Positions 1 through 12,500 of a stretch of 64,000 nt of DNA are shown here, piece after piece. The notes under the pieces are model-generated. The model was not told the origin of the DNA and did not search any database. It saw only the letters and a list, made by a program, of their open reading frames with translations. How positions within the stretch are numbered: position 1 is the first letter of the stretch; every line of letters starts with the position of its first letter. This DNA comes from Symbiodinium natans (taxonomy: Eukaryota > Sar > Dinophyceae > Suessiales > Symbiodiniaceae): positions 434,001 to 498,000 of the forward strand of contig CAJNDS010002164.1 in assembly GCA_905221605.1 (NCBI GenBank), given 5' to 3'. The position numbers were made by a program, and so were the translations under genes.

Positions 1-57
1 CTCCGCCCCTGCAGGGAATGTACGGCAGCTACGAGAAGTTGTGGCCTTAGAAGTGAG

Positions 58-61
58 AGAG

Positions 62-112
<51 letters not shown>
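58..112. repeat. GA dinucleotide microsatellite
   Basis: A run of GA/AG repeats about 55 bp long, followed by degenerate purine-rich sequence to about 145. It has no coding meaning. Confidence 0.95.
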
Positions 113-117
<5 letters not shown>

Positions 118-587
118 AGACAGAGAGGTAGAGGGAGAGGGAGAGTGATGCCCAAAGAGAAAATGATGCTTGAAGTTCTGCTGATTTCCCCGTGGTGGAT
201 CCCAAGAGTGTTGTAAGAGAGTCTGCCGATGCAGAGGTTTGCGGAAGTAGTCATAAGCTTTGATGCTCGCGCGCCCGTCAGTTGGAAGAAGTGCCACCCA
301 TGGGGCGCCATTCCAACTGTGGCAGAGCTCGGGCCTGAGACTCCCCCACTTCTGGGTTCTTGTTGGCTCTAATTTTACATTTTTTGTTATGATAAAAGCC
401 CAATACGGACTAAAAATGATAATGTTTAATATCACCGGACCCACACTTGTGCGGAAGCTAGTACTTCACCCCATGTTGCATGTGTCGCTGCACCAGGTTC
501 CACGACTTCAAGTGGAACGACATCGAGGTGACTTGGAGACTACTGGGAGAATTCTTCAGCCAATGTACCATGCGGCCATGCTTAAAT

Positions 588-660
588 GGGGAACCCCCTA
601 GAATAGGATTCCCTTACAATAAGGCCCCATAAGGTACCCCAAAACCCCCTGATAGCCCCA
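588..660 (-). mobile_element. GGTACC/GGATCC-rich short interspersed element, copy 1
   Basis: Read on the minus strand this begins GGGGTACCTTATGGGG and runs through a TTATTGTAAGGGAATCCTAT segment. That matches the order of blocks in copies near 6.6, 19.0, 27.0 and 61.3 kb. It has no coding capacity. The family is inferred only from repeats inside this window. Confidence 0.6.
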
Positions 661-680
661 TCGATAAGAATCGATAAGAG

Positions 681-760
681 ACCCTAAACCCAAACCCCAA
701 ACTCCAAACCCTAATCCCTAAATCCTAACCCCTAAACCCCAAACCCTAAACCCTAAACCA
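681..760 (-). repeat. Degenerate interstitial CCCTAAA block
   Basis: Variants of the heptamer CCCTAAA (CCCCAAA, CCCTAAT, CCTAACC) repeat over about 80 bp. This is a decayed interstitial telomere-like array in CCCTAAA orientation. Confidence 0.85.
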
Positions 761-3033
761 TGAGCTGAGGATCGCCGTCCGCAGTTCAAGCGCTTCTGAG
801 CAGGTTCGTGCGTGTGGCCTGGAACCTCTAGAACATGCTAGAACATATCTCCCTGTAGTGTGTCGATGTACTTGGGGCGTTTAACGTTGCAACAAGTTAT
901 CCAGAGGCACCAAAGGGAAAGTCACAGCATGGCTAGTGCAACTCAGCTCCTCAGCCGGACTTCTTCAGCTGCGCATTTTTCTAGGGCAGGGAGAACGACG
1001 CGCAGCAGCACAAGTCCAGCATCGAAGAAAGATACCTATTTGTGGCGATGTCATGTTCTCTATCAGCCGTCTCTGCTGCTGTCTTGTGAACTGGTTGTGT
1101 GGCAGAGGCCATGCCATTTTCCTGTTATGGGGCTTCACTGCTCAGTTTTCTCGGATTAGTGGGACGAAGTCATTAAGTGGGGGGCGGCATGCAGGTGCCG
1201 ACATCATACGCGGTGTAGTCTAAATATCTCAGCCCTGTACCGTATTTTTTCCAAAACGAGTAGACGGCAACATCTGGCACTTGTCCGCACTCACTGTACA
1301 ATGTCAGACGCCACTTCTCGCATGCTTATGAGAGGCCCGTGCGCAGCCTCAATCTATCTTTCCGCTGTACACACTGATTTCGTTCGCCATGGGCTTCCGT
1401 GTGCTGCTCTTTGGGCCAGCGCGCGAGGCGCACAGGGGCCACAGAGAGCAGTCTCAGCAGCCACAGAGCCACCCTGCGCACATGGGTCAAAGGAGCTCGG
1501 GGTGTCGGAGACGCAAGTCGAGGCGGGGGTCTTCATGCTTACATCGGCAGATTCGCTCGTGATGGGGCGGGGTTGCCCTGAGAGGCTAAGATCTTTGAGC
1601 TACCAGTCATGCACATCGCACGGTGATGTTGATGAGCACTCCTCCGAGACCTGAACACTCTTGAACAACAGCCTCTCATGACTCCCACTCAGACTCTGTC
1701 AGACGTTTTCTCTGAAGGTTCAGTTGCCGGAAGGCGTCGAGAGTGCCAAAGTTTGCCATATTCGGGAGGCCACGTCGGGCCCAAGGGCGCTGTGCAGAAC
1801 ATGTGAAAGAAGGTTGTCAAAGTAGATAGTGATTTCCCTGACCTTCCGCGGTTTCTGCGGGTGCATGTTGGGTCAGCAACATCTCTGCTGCCTAGCCTCG
1901 TCATGCTGCAGGAAATGTGAGCGGCTTGCTTAACTCCAGGCGCTGCTGGCAAAGCATCCTTCGCTGAAAGAGATGCTCGCGATGAGCAAGTTCACTTTGA
2001 ATCAGGCCATGCTCCTTGTGTACATGTGGCTGCTTGGGGCGATCATGTTACGTGGCCCAAAGCAAATATGTTTTCAAAACGTTGCAATCGACCTCGATGG
2101 CGCGGCTCTCGCCGCTGTTCCGAAGCTTTGACGTGGCACTCTGCAGGAGATGGTGCCCAATGAGTCTGACAGGGCTTGGACCTTAATGCTGCCGTGTTGT
2201 GAAATCTGTGCAAGGGGGCAAAGTCTTGGTTCCGTGCGGCTTTTCGTGCACACGCACCTCCTTCGTGCGTTCTGTCACCAAGAGGATGGTAACAAGAACA
2301 ACTACTAGGCTGAGCTGTCAAGAATGTTTCAGCCTGATTGACACTGACATTAGCCTGGGCTCCACAAGTCTCAGCACACGATCCACATGTTGCTATGTCA
2401 CCTTCCCCAGGGTGGCCAGACCTCACCTGAAGAGCTCAGAATGGAACATTCGTCACATGACAAGTCAAAGGACAATTGAGAGTTGGGGCCTCAGCTGAGG
2501 CTGTCCGCGAAGGAGACGAGATTGCGATGATTCCACCCATCAGTGGGGGTTAGGGAATCCTGTCTATTCCTGTCTCACCGTCACGTTGTCAAGCTTTCAC
2601 AGATAGTTTATTGCCCGCAAGGCCCAAGGCTGGTCATGAAACAGCTCGGCAGGAGGGGGTTGCGGGGGATTTGATGTTAAGCATCGGGATTGGAAGAAGA
2701 AGGCAAGGGGAGCAGGTGCACCGCATTGCGGACGGCTCAAAGAAGCTGCTTGCATAGTGGACACGTGGGCCAACTCAAGACCAATCAACCTCTTGACTTT
2801 TGTGACTGTTCTCCCTATCAGTCAATGCCTGCATGGAGTTGGACTGAGAAGACAGGATGCGTAGATTGTTTCAATCTCATTAGCATTTTGACTTCGAGCG
2901 GGTCGTTTCGTGCTAGAATAGAACCAGGGAGGCTGTTCTGCAATACCTGCCACGGATGCACACCTGCGCTGTATTTCGCTCGCGGGGCAAACTCGGCAAC
3001 TACGGCAAGACGTTGTGTTGTAGATTGCTTGTT

Positions 3034-3842
3034 ATGCAGCCTCCTCCGTATGGAGCGCCGCCTCCGCCGCCGCCACACTATGCCCCACAAGGACATGCTT
3101 ATGGAGTCTTGCCTGCATGTGCTTGCACTCAGTCTGATGCATGGCTGTACTCTGACATATCCTGACCTAAGAAGATCTCAGGGCATGACCCCTATGGGCG
3201 GCCGGAGTTCCATGGGAGCCAGCCAGGCTACTATGCCGGCCCAGGCCTGGTATCCGAGCTTTTCAGTGCATCGTTGGCCCATTGGCTGTAGACTCTGCAG
3301 AACTTTGCCTTGGACAGGTTACAGCCAGTACGATTATCGCCAGCAGAGCACCTACGGTGAGCGCAACGTAGAGTATGGCAGTGGCTTCAATGAAGGCCAC
3401 AGAGAAGGCCGGCCGAGGGACCATGGAGCCTCGGATCCTGCAGGGTTGTTGTCTTGCACGCCTGCAAACCTATCCATGGGGATGTGAGCTGTACTTTGCC
3501 CACGGCTTGTAATTGGCCAAGGAAGCAAGGGCAACCTCGGCGATTGGTTTGAAGGCCACGCGGGCGATCGTCGGGATCACCAGGGCGACTGGGACGGTCG
3601 CGATCGCCGGGGAGGCGAGCGAGGTGACCGGCCGGAGCGGGGCGAGCGGGACAGAGATCGGCGAGACAGAGAACGCCGCGACAGAGATGATCCCTATCAT
3701 CCCGAGGACTATAGTGCTGCTCTCAGGTATCAGCTGGATGTTGGAGTCATCTTGGCTGGTCTTGACTGTGCCTTGATTTGTTTTGCTTTTTCTGAAGGTA
3801 CCGATCGAGCTGGATACGCTACTGCTCGGGATGATGACAGGA
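3034..3842 (+). CDS. Pro/Tyr-rich and Arg-Asp-rich protein, multi-exon
   Basis: Spliced gene with no catalytic domain visible. The ATG at 3034 opens a Pro/Tyr-rich start (MQPPPYGAPPPPPPHY). After a short intron, an exon near 3182-3249 encodes a Gly/Tyr-rich stretch (HDPYGRPEFHGSQPGYY). A third, from about 3310, continues GYSQYDYRQQSTYGERN. A fourth, 3522-3720, is packed with Arg-Asp and Arg-Glu pairs (DRRDRERRDRDDPYH). A likely further exon at 3799-3840 reads ATARDDDR. The inferred introns use GA and GC donors. Low-complexity RD/RE-rich and PY-rich proteins are common among RNA-processing and RNA-binding factors, so an RNA-associated role is an inference. No RRM was seen. The 3' end is uncertain. 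Confidence 0.55.
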
Positions 3843-4509
3843 CTGTCTTGTGAATCTAGACGTGGGGAGAGCTGGTTCTTTGGCGATTTTCCAGGCTACT
3901 GAAGGAACTTGGGCAGTAAGCTTTCATCTTGATTGGCCTGGACTCTTCCGTAGGTTCAGCGTTCTCTCGCCTGACCGGTGGCCGTCACAATTCGGCCGCT
4001 CTCCATCCATCCATTCTCTTGGTGGTACCCTTTACCCGCTTTTTGGGTTACGGGTTCCCTTATAAAGTCACCACCCCAAAACGGGTGCCCTTGTTAGTAT
4101 CCATCTGCTCGTTCAGTATGTTTAGGGTTTGGCGCCTTTCAAGGGCATTCTTGAGTTCAGGGTCTGGGCCCAGTTTATGTTCTCTTCCTCCCATGCGATT
4201 TCCTCCCCACTGCTTCAAGTCCTATCAGCCTTCGAGGCTTCCCCTTCGTCCACCGCGCTGCGTTCAGGAAGCTTTAGTGTTCTGTGCCCCCTGCGCATCC
4301 CTGCGCTCTCGTTTCAACTGCTCCTTATCTGAGGCCTTGTGTTCAGGGCTTGCGGTTCATCCCTCCCTATGAGCGTTGCACGTTTCTGACGCAGGTAGGT
4401 TCATTTCAGGTCCGAATTTCAGGCCCGGTGTTCGGGATCCCGATGGGAGACAATTCAGAACAATGCCCGGGGCATTTCAGACGCACACATGGTGCATTTC
4501 AGGCGCAGT

Positions 4510-4622
4510 GCTTAGGGTTTAGGGTTTAGGGTTTAGGTTTTAGGGTTTAGGGTTTCGGGTTTAGGGTTTCGGGTTTAGGGTTTAGGGTTTAGGGTTTACG
4601 GTTTAGGGTTTAGGGTTTAGGG
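4510..4622 (+). repeat. Interstitial TTTAGGG array
   Basis: About 15 units of TTTAGGG with a few TTTCGGG and TTTACGG variants, in TTTAGGG orientation. Confidence 0.95.
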
Positions 4623-5310
4623 CTTCTCGCCACGCCGCGACAGTAGATGTCATGCGGAGATGGCGCCCCAACACACCCAGGGGGTGTGAGGGGGCGGCAT
4701 ATGTCGCAGCGGCATTTTTTGAAGTTGGAGCCACCACAACCAGAAAGGTTGGGTTGTTTTATTTTTCCCACCCCCTGCTTACGCAGGCATCCACCCAACT
4801 TTTCCCTTTTGGGGTTTCGGGCTTCCGCCCTCAATTCCCACATCCCACCCCGTCCTTTGAGCGGTGAGGAATTGGAGGAAAGGGGTGAGAGGGGGTCGGA
4901 AAGGGGTGAGAGGGGGTCGGGGTTGGGCCGGGTCAGGGGGGGGGGTCAGGCAAGGAGGCCAGAAAAAGCAGGGTCAAAACAAGGGGCCAGCAGGGGCCAG
5001 GGAAAATTTTGAGCAATCGCCCAGGCTGACCTGCCTTGCGGCCCCTCTGGTCCCGGGACACTGGAGGGGGGGCCCAGGGGCGACCTGCAGAAGCCACTTT
5101 CGGTATTTCTGCAACAGGTCGCCAGGCCAAGGGTTTCTCAATAATACATTACCCCAGACGGGGTACTACACCGGCACTGGAGGTGCAGCTCACGCTCAAC
5201 ACAACTCTAGAGGCTTGCATAGTAAGTCCAAGCGATGGTGTTAATCGCTGTCGGGTGTAGTGCTGGGTCCAAGCACCCTAGAAAAGGGTGGGTACGGCCT
5301 AAGCAGGCCT
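4623..5310. other. No gene recognised between two telomere-like arrays
   Basis: Sequence between two TTTAGGG arrays. It includes a tandem AGGGGTGAGAGGGGGTCGGA unit at about 4876-4920 and G-rich runs. Open frames are short and of skewed composition; I see no family motif. Confidence 0.5.
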
Positions 5311-5317
5311 GGGTGGG

Positions 5318-5625
5318 AATTTAGGGTTTAGGGTTTAGGGTTCGGGTTTAGGGTTTAGGGTTTAGGGTTTAGGGTTTAGGGTTTAGGGTTTAGGGTTTAG
5401 GGTTTAGGGTTTAGGGTTTAGGGTTTAGGGTTTAGGGTTTAGGGTTTAGGGTTTAGGGTTTAGGGTTTAGGGTTTAGGTGTAGGGTTTAGGGTTTAGGGT
5501 TTAGGGTTTAGGGTTTAGGGTTTAGGGTTTAGGGTTTAGGGTTTAGGGTTTAGGGTTTAGGGTTTAGGGTTTAGGGTTTAGGGTTTAGGGTTCAGGGTTC
5601 AGGGTTTAGGGTTTAGGGTTTAGGG
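5318..5625 (+). repeat. Long interstitial TTTAGGG array
   Basis: The longest telomere-like array in the window, about 44 near-perfect TTTAGGG heptamers with single TTTAGGTG and TTCAGGG variants. Flanking DNA on both sides is ordinary sequence, so this is interstitial and not a chromosome end. Confidence 0.97.
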
Positions 5626-6163
5626 TTGGCCTTACATGGCTTGTAGCGTGTGGCTTGAGGGGCTTCGGACTTGTGGCATTCATGTCATGGTTGTGCCGGA
5701 CCTGAAACGCACCTTGGCCTGTACGAAACGCATTCCAGCAGAGCCTGAAATGCACCTCCGCGGCCACGCACGGCGCACCTGAAACGCACACCCCCGTCCA
5801 CGATCGGGCGGACCCAAAACGCGCTTCCACCCCCTCCCTATTGCTCAGAACGTAGACCGCCCTGTATCCCCATGCACGATCCCGATGCAGGAGAGAATCA
5901 GACCATAGAAGAGGTGGCCATGAAGGCAGGAAACGAGCCGTAGTGGCTGATGGCAACTGGCTCGCATCGGAGAAGCACGAAGGCCGTGGCGACCCGCGGC
6001 CCGCAAAAGGCGGCGGCAAGGGAGGCTGCTGCAGAACCGTACGCGGGTAGAGATTTGGGTTCAGTGTCTCTGAAAATTCGACGTCAGGAAGGAAGCACAG
6101 TGAGCCATAGTGTATTGATGATCATTCAAGTTGTCAAGTCTGCACTCCCTGGGCGAATCATGT
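5626..6163. other. No gene recognised
   Basis: Between the long telomere-like array and the Gly-rich candidate. A phrase like CCTGAAACGCACCT recurs imperfectly near 5700, 5745 and 5780, hinting at a decayed short tandem repeat. No exon could be supported. Confidence 0.4.
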
Positions 6164-6586
6164 GGACTTGCAGGCCGCGGTCGGGGCGGCGGAGGTGGCG
6201 GAGGTGGCGGAGGTGGCCAGGGCAGCCGGGAGCTGGCGCAGTCGAGGAGAGTCCAGTGATGCCTGTGGCGAGGGGAGATGCGGACCAGTTCGATTCGATC
6301 CCTGAAATAAGAAAAGTTACTAAAGTTTGACATCCATGTGCAGACCCTCCATCTGAGCCACAATGCCACTATGCCACGCAACCGCGGCTCCAAAGCAAAC
6401 ACGGGTTTAAGAAGGCCGGCTGCAATGTGTTTAATGTTGCAAGCCATGTGTGCCGGGATAAGCAGCAGAACTAGCAGGCTCTTGGCACGGATGCACGACA
6501 CTCCAGACAATGATGCCCGACAACATCTTGCCTTATCACGCTTCAAGCAAGCCAATCGAGCATTGGCAAATCCACTCGGGGGTTTG
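6164..6586 (+). CDS. Candidate exons: Gly-rich and basic protein fragment
   Basis: Weakly supported. About 6173-6235 can be read as an RGRG-plus-poly-Gly stretch. About 6400-6475 reads KHGFKKAGCNVFNVASHVC. About 6490-6585 reads HDTPDNDARQHLALSRFKQ followed by NPLGG. These have protein-like composition but lie in different frames and match no family I can name. Directly after the last piece begins a copy of the GGTACC-rich element, as seen in introns elsewhere in the window. Confidence 0.3.
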
Positions 6587-6589
6587 CGA

Positions 6590-6676
6590 TACTAGGGGTA
6601 CCTTACTGGGGTCCTGTTTTAGAAGGGGACCCTACTATTTGGGGATCTCTGATTGGGGATCCCCTATTTTAAATTT
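6590..6676 (+). mobile_element. GGTACC/GGATCC-rich short interspersed element, copy 2
   Basis: Blocks in order: GGGGTACCTTACTGGGGTCC, then AGAAGGGGACCCTACTATTT, then GGGGATCTCTGATTGGGGAT, then CCCCTATTTT. The same order and spacing occur at about 27.0 and 61.3 kb. A CCCTAAA run follows at once. Confidence 0.7.
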
Positions 6677-6679
6677 CGT

Positions 6680-6853
6680 AAACCCTAAACCCTAAACCCT
6701 AAACTCTAAACCCTCCCCGGAGGAGCCGTAGCCGCCGGCGCTCCAGCTCAGGGTCCTCTTCGGGGGCCTCGCAGCAGGAGAAGAAGCGCATGCGTCCCGT
6801 GGCCATACATCTGTGATGGGTGGTTTAGGGTTTAGGGTTTAGGGTATAGGGTT
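6680..6853. repeat. Two short telomere-like arrays facing opposite ways
   Basis: CCCTAAA units at 6680-6712 and TTTAGGG units at 6824-6853, separated by about 110 bp of GC-rich sequence, so the two arrays are inverted relative to each other. Confidence 0.85.
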
Positions 6854-7177
6854 TTAAGCAGAAACAACAGCTGGCAGTGGGCCAGCGGGCCAGTAGGGGG
6901 GGCTACAAGAGGTTGCACTATCGGGCTCGGCAGTGCTCTGCCGTAAGCATGAAGGCGTGAATGTTAAGATGCGAAAAATGCACAGGGTTGCGTGCGGAAC
7001 CCTCCATATCTTTTCTTTTTATCTTTATTTCTGTGCGCTCCTCCATTCTTTTTTTCACGAAAGCTAGCTCCTTGGAGCTTGCGAGAGTTGTCGTTTACAA
7101 GTCTTCTCTAGTGTTCAGCTGGGTCAACAAGCGACCCCGACCCTTAAGTGGTATGAAAATCAAAGAGATAAACGGCT

Positions 7178-7335
7178 GCGGGGGGGGGGGGGGGGGCCCC
7201 CTCCCCCCCTTATAATAAGGATTGACAGAATCAATCCTAAGGTGGCCCCCCCCCCCCCCCCCCTTTCAGGGTCGCCTTAATTGATTTCTGGGGAGGGGGG
7301 GCCCCCTCCCCCCCCTTTTGGCCCCCCCTCCCCCG
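7178..7335. repeat. G and C homopolymer tracts
   Basis: Runs of G (about 7180-7195), C (about 7244-7264) and further C-rich runs to 7335. The surroundings are mutually complementary and could fold. Length here is prone to sequencing error. Confidence 0.85.
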
Positions 7336-7498
7336 CGTTTCTAGCTTTCGTAGCCCAGATCTGAAGTGTCCTTCTCCAGCGGCTCCTTTGCAGAATCTCA
7401 GGCAAGGCTGCGGGCTTCGACTGCGTCACGAAGCCGCGCCAGCAGGGCAAGGTCCCCACCGAGGCAGCACGCCATGAACACGAACACGCAGAAGAGGG

Positions 7499-7766
7499 TT
7501 TTAGGGTTTAGGGTTTAGGGTTGAACTTATCATCTGACTCTGACACGCAACCCGACTGTGTCTTCGTGCGTTTCTGTGTGTAGCTGTGTGTGCGCACCAG
7601 AGGGCATTGGGGAGAGTCCCCCCTCCATAAACCCCCTCAACCCTAAACCCTAAACCCTAAACCCTAAACCCTAAACCCTAAACCCTAAACCCTAAACCCT
7701 AAACCCTAAACCCTAAACCCTAAACCCTAAACCCTAAACCCTAAACCCTAAACCCTAAACCCTAAC
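7499..7766. repeat. TTTAGGG then CCCTAAA interstitial arrays
   Basis: A short TTTAGGG block (7499-7522) followed by about 18 units of CCCTAAA (7641-7766), in opposite orientation about 120 bp apart. Confidence 0.93.
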
Positions 7767-8865
7767 CCAAGCAGCACGCGAGGCTGCTCCGCAGAGAGGC
7801 CTTGCTGTGGCGCCCGGGCGCAAGGCTGGGGTCAAAAAGGGGACTAAGGATCCACTGCCCTCTGCCTCCCTTCAAGGGTATGTTTGGGGGGATTTAGGGT
7901 TTAGGATTTAGGGTTTAGGGCTTAGGAGGGTTTAGGAAGTTTAGGGTTTGCGACGCCCTAAACAAGAAGATCCCCCTCTTATAATCGGAACCTCCAGCAG
8001 GGAGCCGTAACATATACAAGGTTCCCCTAAACCCTAACCCCTGGTGGTTGTCCCCATGTAACTCCCTACATCTTTCCTCGATGTCCAGAGAGGTTCCTAT
8101 TATCAGGACTATGGCTTTCTGGGGTGTTAAATCGGGGTACGACGAATTTGAAAAATGTCCAGATGGCATCCTTTTTGGAGTGCTAGGATCAGTTTAGGCC
8201 AGTGTTGACGTCCCTGGAGGCTGACGTTCACGGCCTCAAAGGTGCCTCTCAGTACAACGGCAGCAGCCCTACACCCTGGCGGTTTCCGTGTTAAGTTGGC
8301 GACTCTGAGCCCCTAGTCCAGGCTGTGAGGGCATTGTCATCGAAGGGCCGAACGACAAAGGACGCTGGGAAGTGCAGGCTACGCGTGCGTACCCTCGAAA
8401 CAAACCTCCGACAACCAGGTTGTCCTCATGTCGACTTGGGTGCGTTCTGGACAGGTGGACTACCAGTGTGAAACCAAAACGTCTGCACCTTGGTGATGTG
8501 GCCATGTGTCGAGCAGAGGCTGCAGTGGATCACTGCCTTAAGGAAGGCATGCTCCGGAGGATTTGCCACTACTCGAGGATTCGACTTTGTTCTCGCACTA
8601 GGCAAGTGACTAGCAGGCATCCATTGTCAGGGTTTTGCATGTATCGTGTACGTACTGTAAGAGCTGGAAGTCTTGGGCTTAGGATCTTCTACTGTATGGC
8701 TTACGCACTGCGACAAGCTGTTAAAGAAGACCCAAGAGTGCAACGCAAGCCCACGGCTAGCGATAGAGATCTGAGCATGACAACGCGGCGGGTGTTCGGC
8801 TCCTTCCACTGCTCCAATGTCCTGGACTTGCTGAGGCTCCGCTGTCGTGAAAAATAGCAATAATA
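7767..8865. other. No gene recognised
   Basis: Contains another TTTAGGG remnant (7890-7925) and an inverted, decayed copy of the GGTACC-rich element at about 7965-8030. The open frame at 8372-8857 has no recognisable motif and mixed composition, and I do not call it a gene. Confidence 0.45.
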
Positions 8866-8903
8866 ATAGATTAACAATAATAATAATAAGAATAATAAAG
8901 ATA

Positions 8904-8982
<79 letters not shown>
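8866..8982. repeat. AAT trinucleotide microsatellite
   Basis: Imperfect AAT/TAA units from 8866 and a perfect run from about 8905 to 8982. Both strands give long Asn or Tyr open frames, which are artefacts of the repeat. Confidence 0.96.
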
Positions 8983-9351
8983 CCTGTGAATCTGCAGTTG
9001 ATGCCAGGCAACCTCGAGGCCAGTTCCAGCTTCCGCCAAGGACTCCTCTGAAGAGTCTCCTTGATGCTCTTTGGGGCTTTGGGGCATGATTACTATTGCT
9101 ATTATTATTTTTTCTTTCTTCTTCTTCTTCTTCTTATCAGTATTATTTCTGATGATTATTATTGTTGTCATTATGAGTATTTTGTTCTTACTCATTTTTA
9201 CATCCTTCTCTCTGCACTGTGCGAGGCCCTTCCCGCTTCCCTCCGCAGATCCTGGCAGTCTGGGCCTGGCACCGAGCGGCCGGTCCTGAGGCGCGCGCTC
9301 TCCCCGGCTTTCTGCTTGGCCGCTTTTCACTCTTTTCCTTTTAGGGTAAGT

Positions 9352-9435
9352 TCAGGGTTTAGGGTTTAGGGTTTAGGGTTTAGGGTGCAGGGTTTTGGGT
9401 TTAGGGTTTGGGGTTTAGGGTTTAGGGATTAGGGT
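9352..9435 (+). repeat. Interstitial TTTAGGG array
   Basis: About eleven TTTAGGG units with GTGCAGG, TTTTGGG and TTTGGGG variants, ending about 100 bp before the first aminotransferase exon. Confidence 0.93.
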
Positions 9436-9504
9436 TATCTCTTGTTTCTCCCACCTTAGGGTGATCTCTACATGGTCTTTGGCATCTTGTGGACGTGCCT
9501 TTGC

Positions 9505-12500
9505 AGGTCCCAGTGGCCATTTCGGTGCAGAAGCGCGCAAGCACTTCTTGCTCGAGGAGCCTTTCACATCTCCACTGTGCCTCGAAGTTAACACCGGAGT
9601 GGAAGGAAGACAAGAGACACCCTTGAGTCTGAGAGGATGGCTTTACATTTCTGAACCATGGTGCCTTTGGCGGCACCCTGAAGAGCTGTCTTGAAAGCAA
9701 GCGACAGTGGGCCGAATACATCGAGATGCAGCCCGTCCGATTTCTGGACCGAGCCATGGCCATGTGATTCGTAGGTCAGGTGGTGAAGCGGTCGGGAGAG
9801 GGAAGCGGCACACTGCACACTACGCAGAACATGATCAGAAACTGCGGCGTCCCCGAGTCAAAAAACTAGGCGAACCTTTTGTTAGGAAGGTGTTGGTTCT
9901 CCAAACCTCCAGAATGGCTCTTCATTTCCAAGGCAAGGATTGTAGGTTCCGGTTCAAGTTGTTGACGTTCTGGATGGTGCATGTTTCCCAGCCGTGAGTG
10001 TGCGGAAGCTTAACCGATTGGCTTGCGGGTGGGGGGACTCAGGAGAGCTCTTCCCTTGGCTGGTCAGCGTAACTCGCGGCCTCAGCCAGGTCCTCCGGGG
10101 ACACCTTCGGGTAAGTTTGGAGGGCTCAGGGGCGCACGTGACTCTGGTGTGTCATGGTGTGCCACTTTGTCTACAGGTGCTCTCGGTGCCAGCAGAAGAC
10201 CTTCTGCCAGCACTTTGGCACGGGATTCTTTCTGATCTGCAGGGGTGCGGCTGAAGCTTCCAGGGGCTTGAAGGACCTGTGTAGAGAGCTGCGACCATTC
10301 GTCCTGGCGCTGAGGGATGAGAAGGTGGGGAATATGTAGTATGTACAATGCAAGATGATGCATTCACCAAGTGCTCACATATCCTTTCAGGGACCCCAGA
10401 AGTCCAAGGTTCCTAGCGTTACGGTGGGCGCCAACACGGTGCTGCGGTCCTGGCAGCGCCACGTGAAGCCGGATTCCTCGCAGCGCCGCTCGGCCACGCC
10501 GTGGTCCCGACGGAACACAGAAGGGTATGTTCTGCTAACTTTCGGCTGTTAAGGTTTAACGGGTTGAGACTTTAGGGGGCCCAAGGAGGTTAGGGTCGGT
10601 GCAGCTGTGTCAAAGAGTCGTTGTGCGCTGATACCGCCTGCACTCACATGTCGAAACCAATGTCAAGAGGCCCCCGATGCTACAGAGCAGGAGATCCGAA
10701 AGCCTCGGGACGAGCAGTGCGAAAGCTCAGGTGCCGCAATCTTGTCGGTGGCCTATGGCTCTACCAAGAAGCTCCTGAGAAGGATGGCCGAGGAGTCTGG
10801 CTTCCAGGCCTGGGGGGCACTCGGGAGAGGAAACTTGGGTGATGCTCCTGGTGCTGCAGAAAAAAGCCCTCAGCATCCTTCACTAGGTCCTCTCAACTAT
10901 GAAGACCACAATGTCTGAAGGTTGATGAAGCCGTCATCGAGTTTCCCTTGGGTGCAGATGCAGAGGACACGGAGTTCTGTGATGGTTCTCTGTCCCGTGT
11001 CCAGATCCCCCCCAACCCTAAACCCCAAACCCAAGCCCTAAACTGTCTGGAACCCTAAGCCCTCAACCCCAAATCCTACCTTTCAGCCTCCTATCCACCG
11101 CAGCAACGGCTGCCTGTCCTTTAGCCGGCATGAGGTGTTCTGTCTCTTCGGATCGCAGGCCGCAGACGCGCCATGTGTGGGTTTGTGGGTAAGACCTCGA
11201 AGACAGCTTCTTTTGCTGTTATCAAAAAGCTCCCTCAGGTATCTGAGGAGAGCTGAACTATGTATGGTGGATTCTCATAAGCAGTCTTGTAGAGCACTTG
11301 CTCACAGGCTGTCGGACTTGCGAACTCAACACAAGCGCCCGGAACGCGTAAACAAAAGCTATGCAAAGGCCTGATCATATCCAGACATCCAGGACGTCAA
11401 CGAGTCGTAGCTGTAGTTCTCCTGCACTCACCAATCCCTCCTGAGGTTTGCGTTTAGGGTTCAGGTCCGAGGGCTTTCTGCTGTTGGGTGTTGCCTCTGA
11501 GGCAGGTTTGCGTTCAGGGTGTAGAGTGGGAGGGCTTTGTGGCTCTTGGAGTCTGGCGTCGGCAGAGCCTCGAACCTCGACCAACACGGAAAGCCCAAGC
11601 TGTTATTGGAAGTGCCCGAAGACGATAAAGCTACGCATCCTGCCACAACATGTTGCCCCTCAAGGCCAGCTGTAAATACCATGAAACTCGTGGCTTGAAG
11701 CGCGAAGTGGTGTCTCGAAACAGAAATGCGTCGAACATGGTACCCAAACTCCACGTTTAACAGCAGTCCACAAAAACGGAGGGCTTGTTTTGGGCACGCG
11801 GAATCCTTCAGCTTCAATCGCGAAACACCTTGGTTAAAACACTTTTTTCGAGACCAAACGCCTGACAACAAGCTGTGCGACGGGAAGTTTGAGGACCAGC
11901 TGGCCAACCATACTTTGCATATTCAGGCGTTGACGTCCCATAACCCTTGGGCCCACATTCGCATGGACATGCAAGCGCAACCCAGGGGGCCAAGCCGGCA
12001 CATGGGCCCGCAGAGGCGTAGCGCCCGCGTGCAAATGTGTGAATTCTAAACCCTGATCGGGTGTCCCAAGGCGGTACAATAGAGTTTGGAAGGTGAGTTC
12101 AGACATACTGTGGCAAAAGCTTACTGGCTCTTCTTGAAAAGAAGAGACACAACTGCCCCAGGTTATGCCTAACCCATGCTGCGACTAAATTAAACATGGT
12201 CTAATAGAAGGGGAGGAGGACACATAATCTGCAAATGTTCCTATCACGTGTGTCTACGTCTACGTCTACGTCTACGTCTATGTCTCAGTCTCTGTCTCTG
12301 TCTATGTCTATGTCTCTGTCTCTGTCTATGTCTATGTCTATGTCTATGATGTCTATGTCTGTGTCTACGTTAATGTCTATCTTTATGTCTAGATCGATGT
12401 CTTTTTCGATTGCCGTGGCTGTGGCCATGGCTATGGCTGTGGGTATTTCCAGGCAGTATCTCTGTCTTTACGTCCACGTCTACGTTTACGTCTACCTCTA

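Larger units (their letters stand above)
113..3033. other. No gene recognised; repeats and unassigned sequence
   Basis: I found no family motif or convincing exon chain here. Open frames on both strands are short and of mixed composition. The stretch holds one copy of the GGTACC-rich element (588-660) and a degenerate CCCTAAA block (681-760). Confidence 0.5.

Noticed and set aside
5318-5625. True chromosome end (telomere)
   Set aside because: Ordinary sequence, including genes, continues on both sides, and other arrays point in both directions, so it is interstitial.
8701-9330. Minus-strand 209-codon frame with poly-Tyr, and the plus-strand poly-Asn frame
   Set aside because: Both are produced by the AAT microsatellite and flanking low complexity; no family motif.
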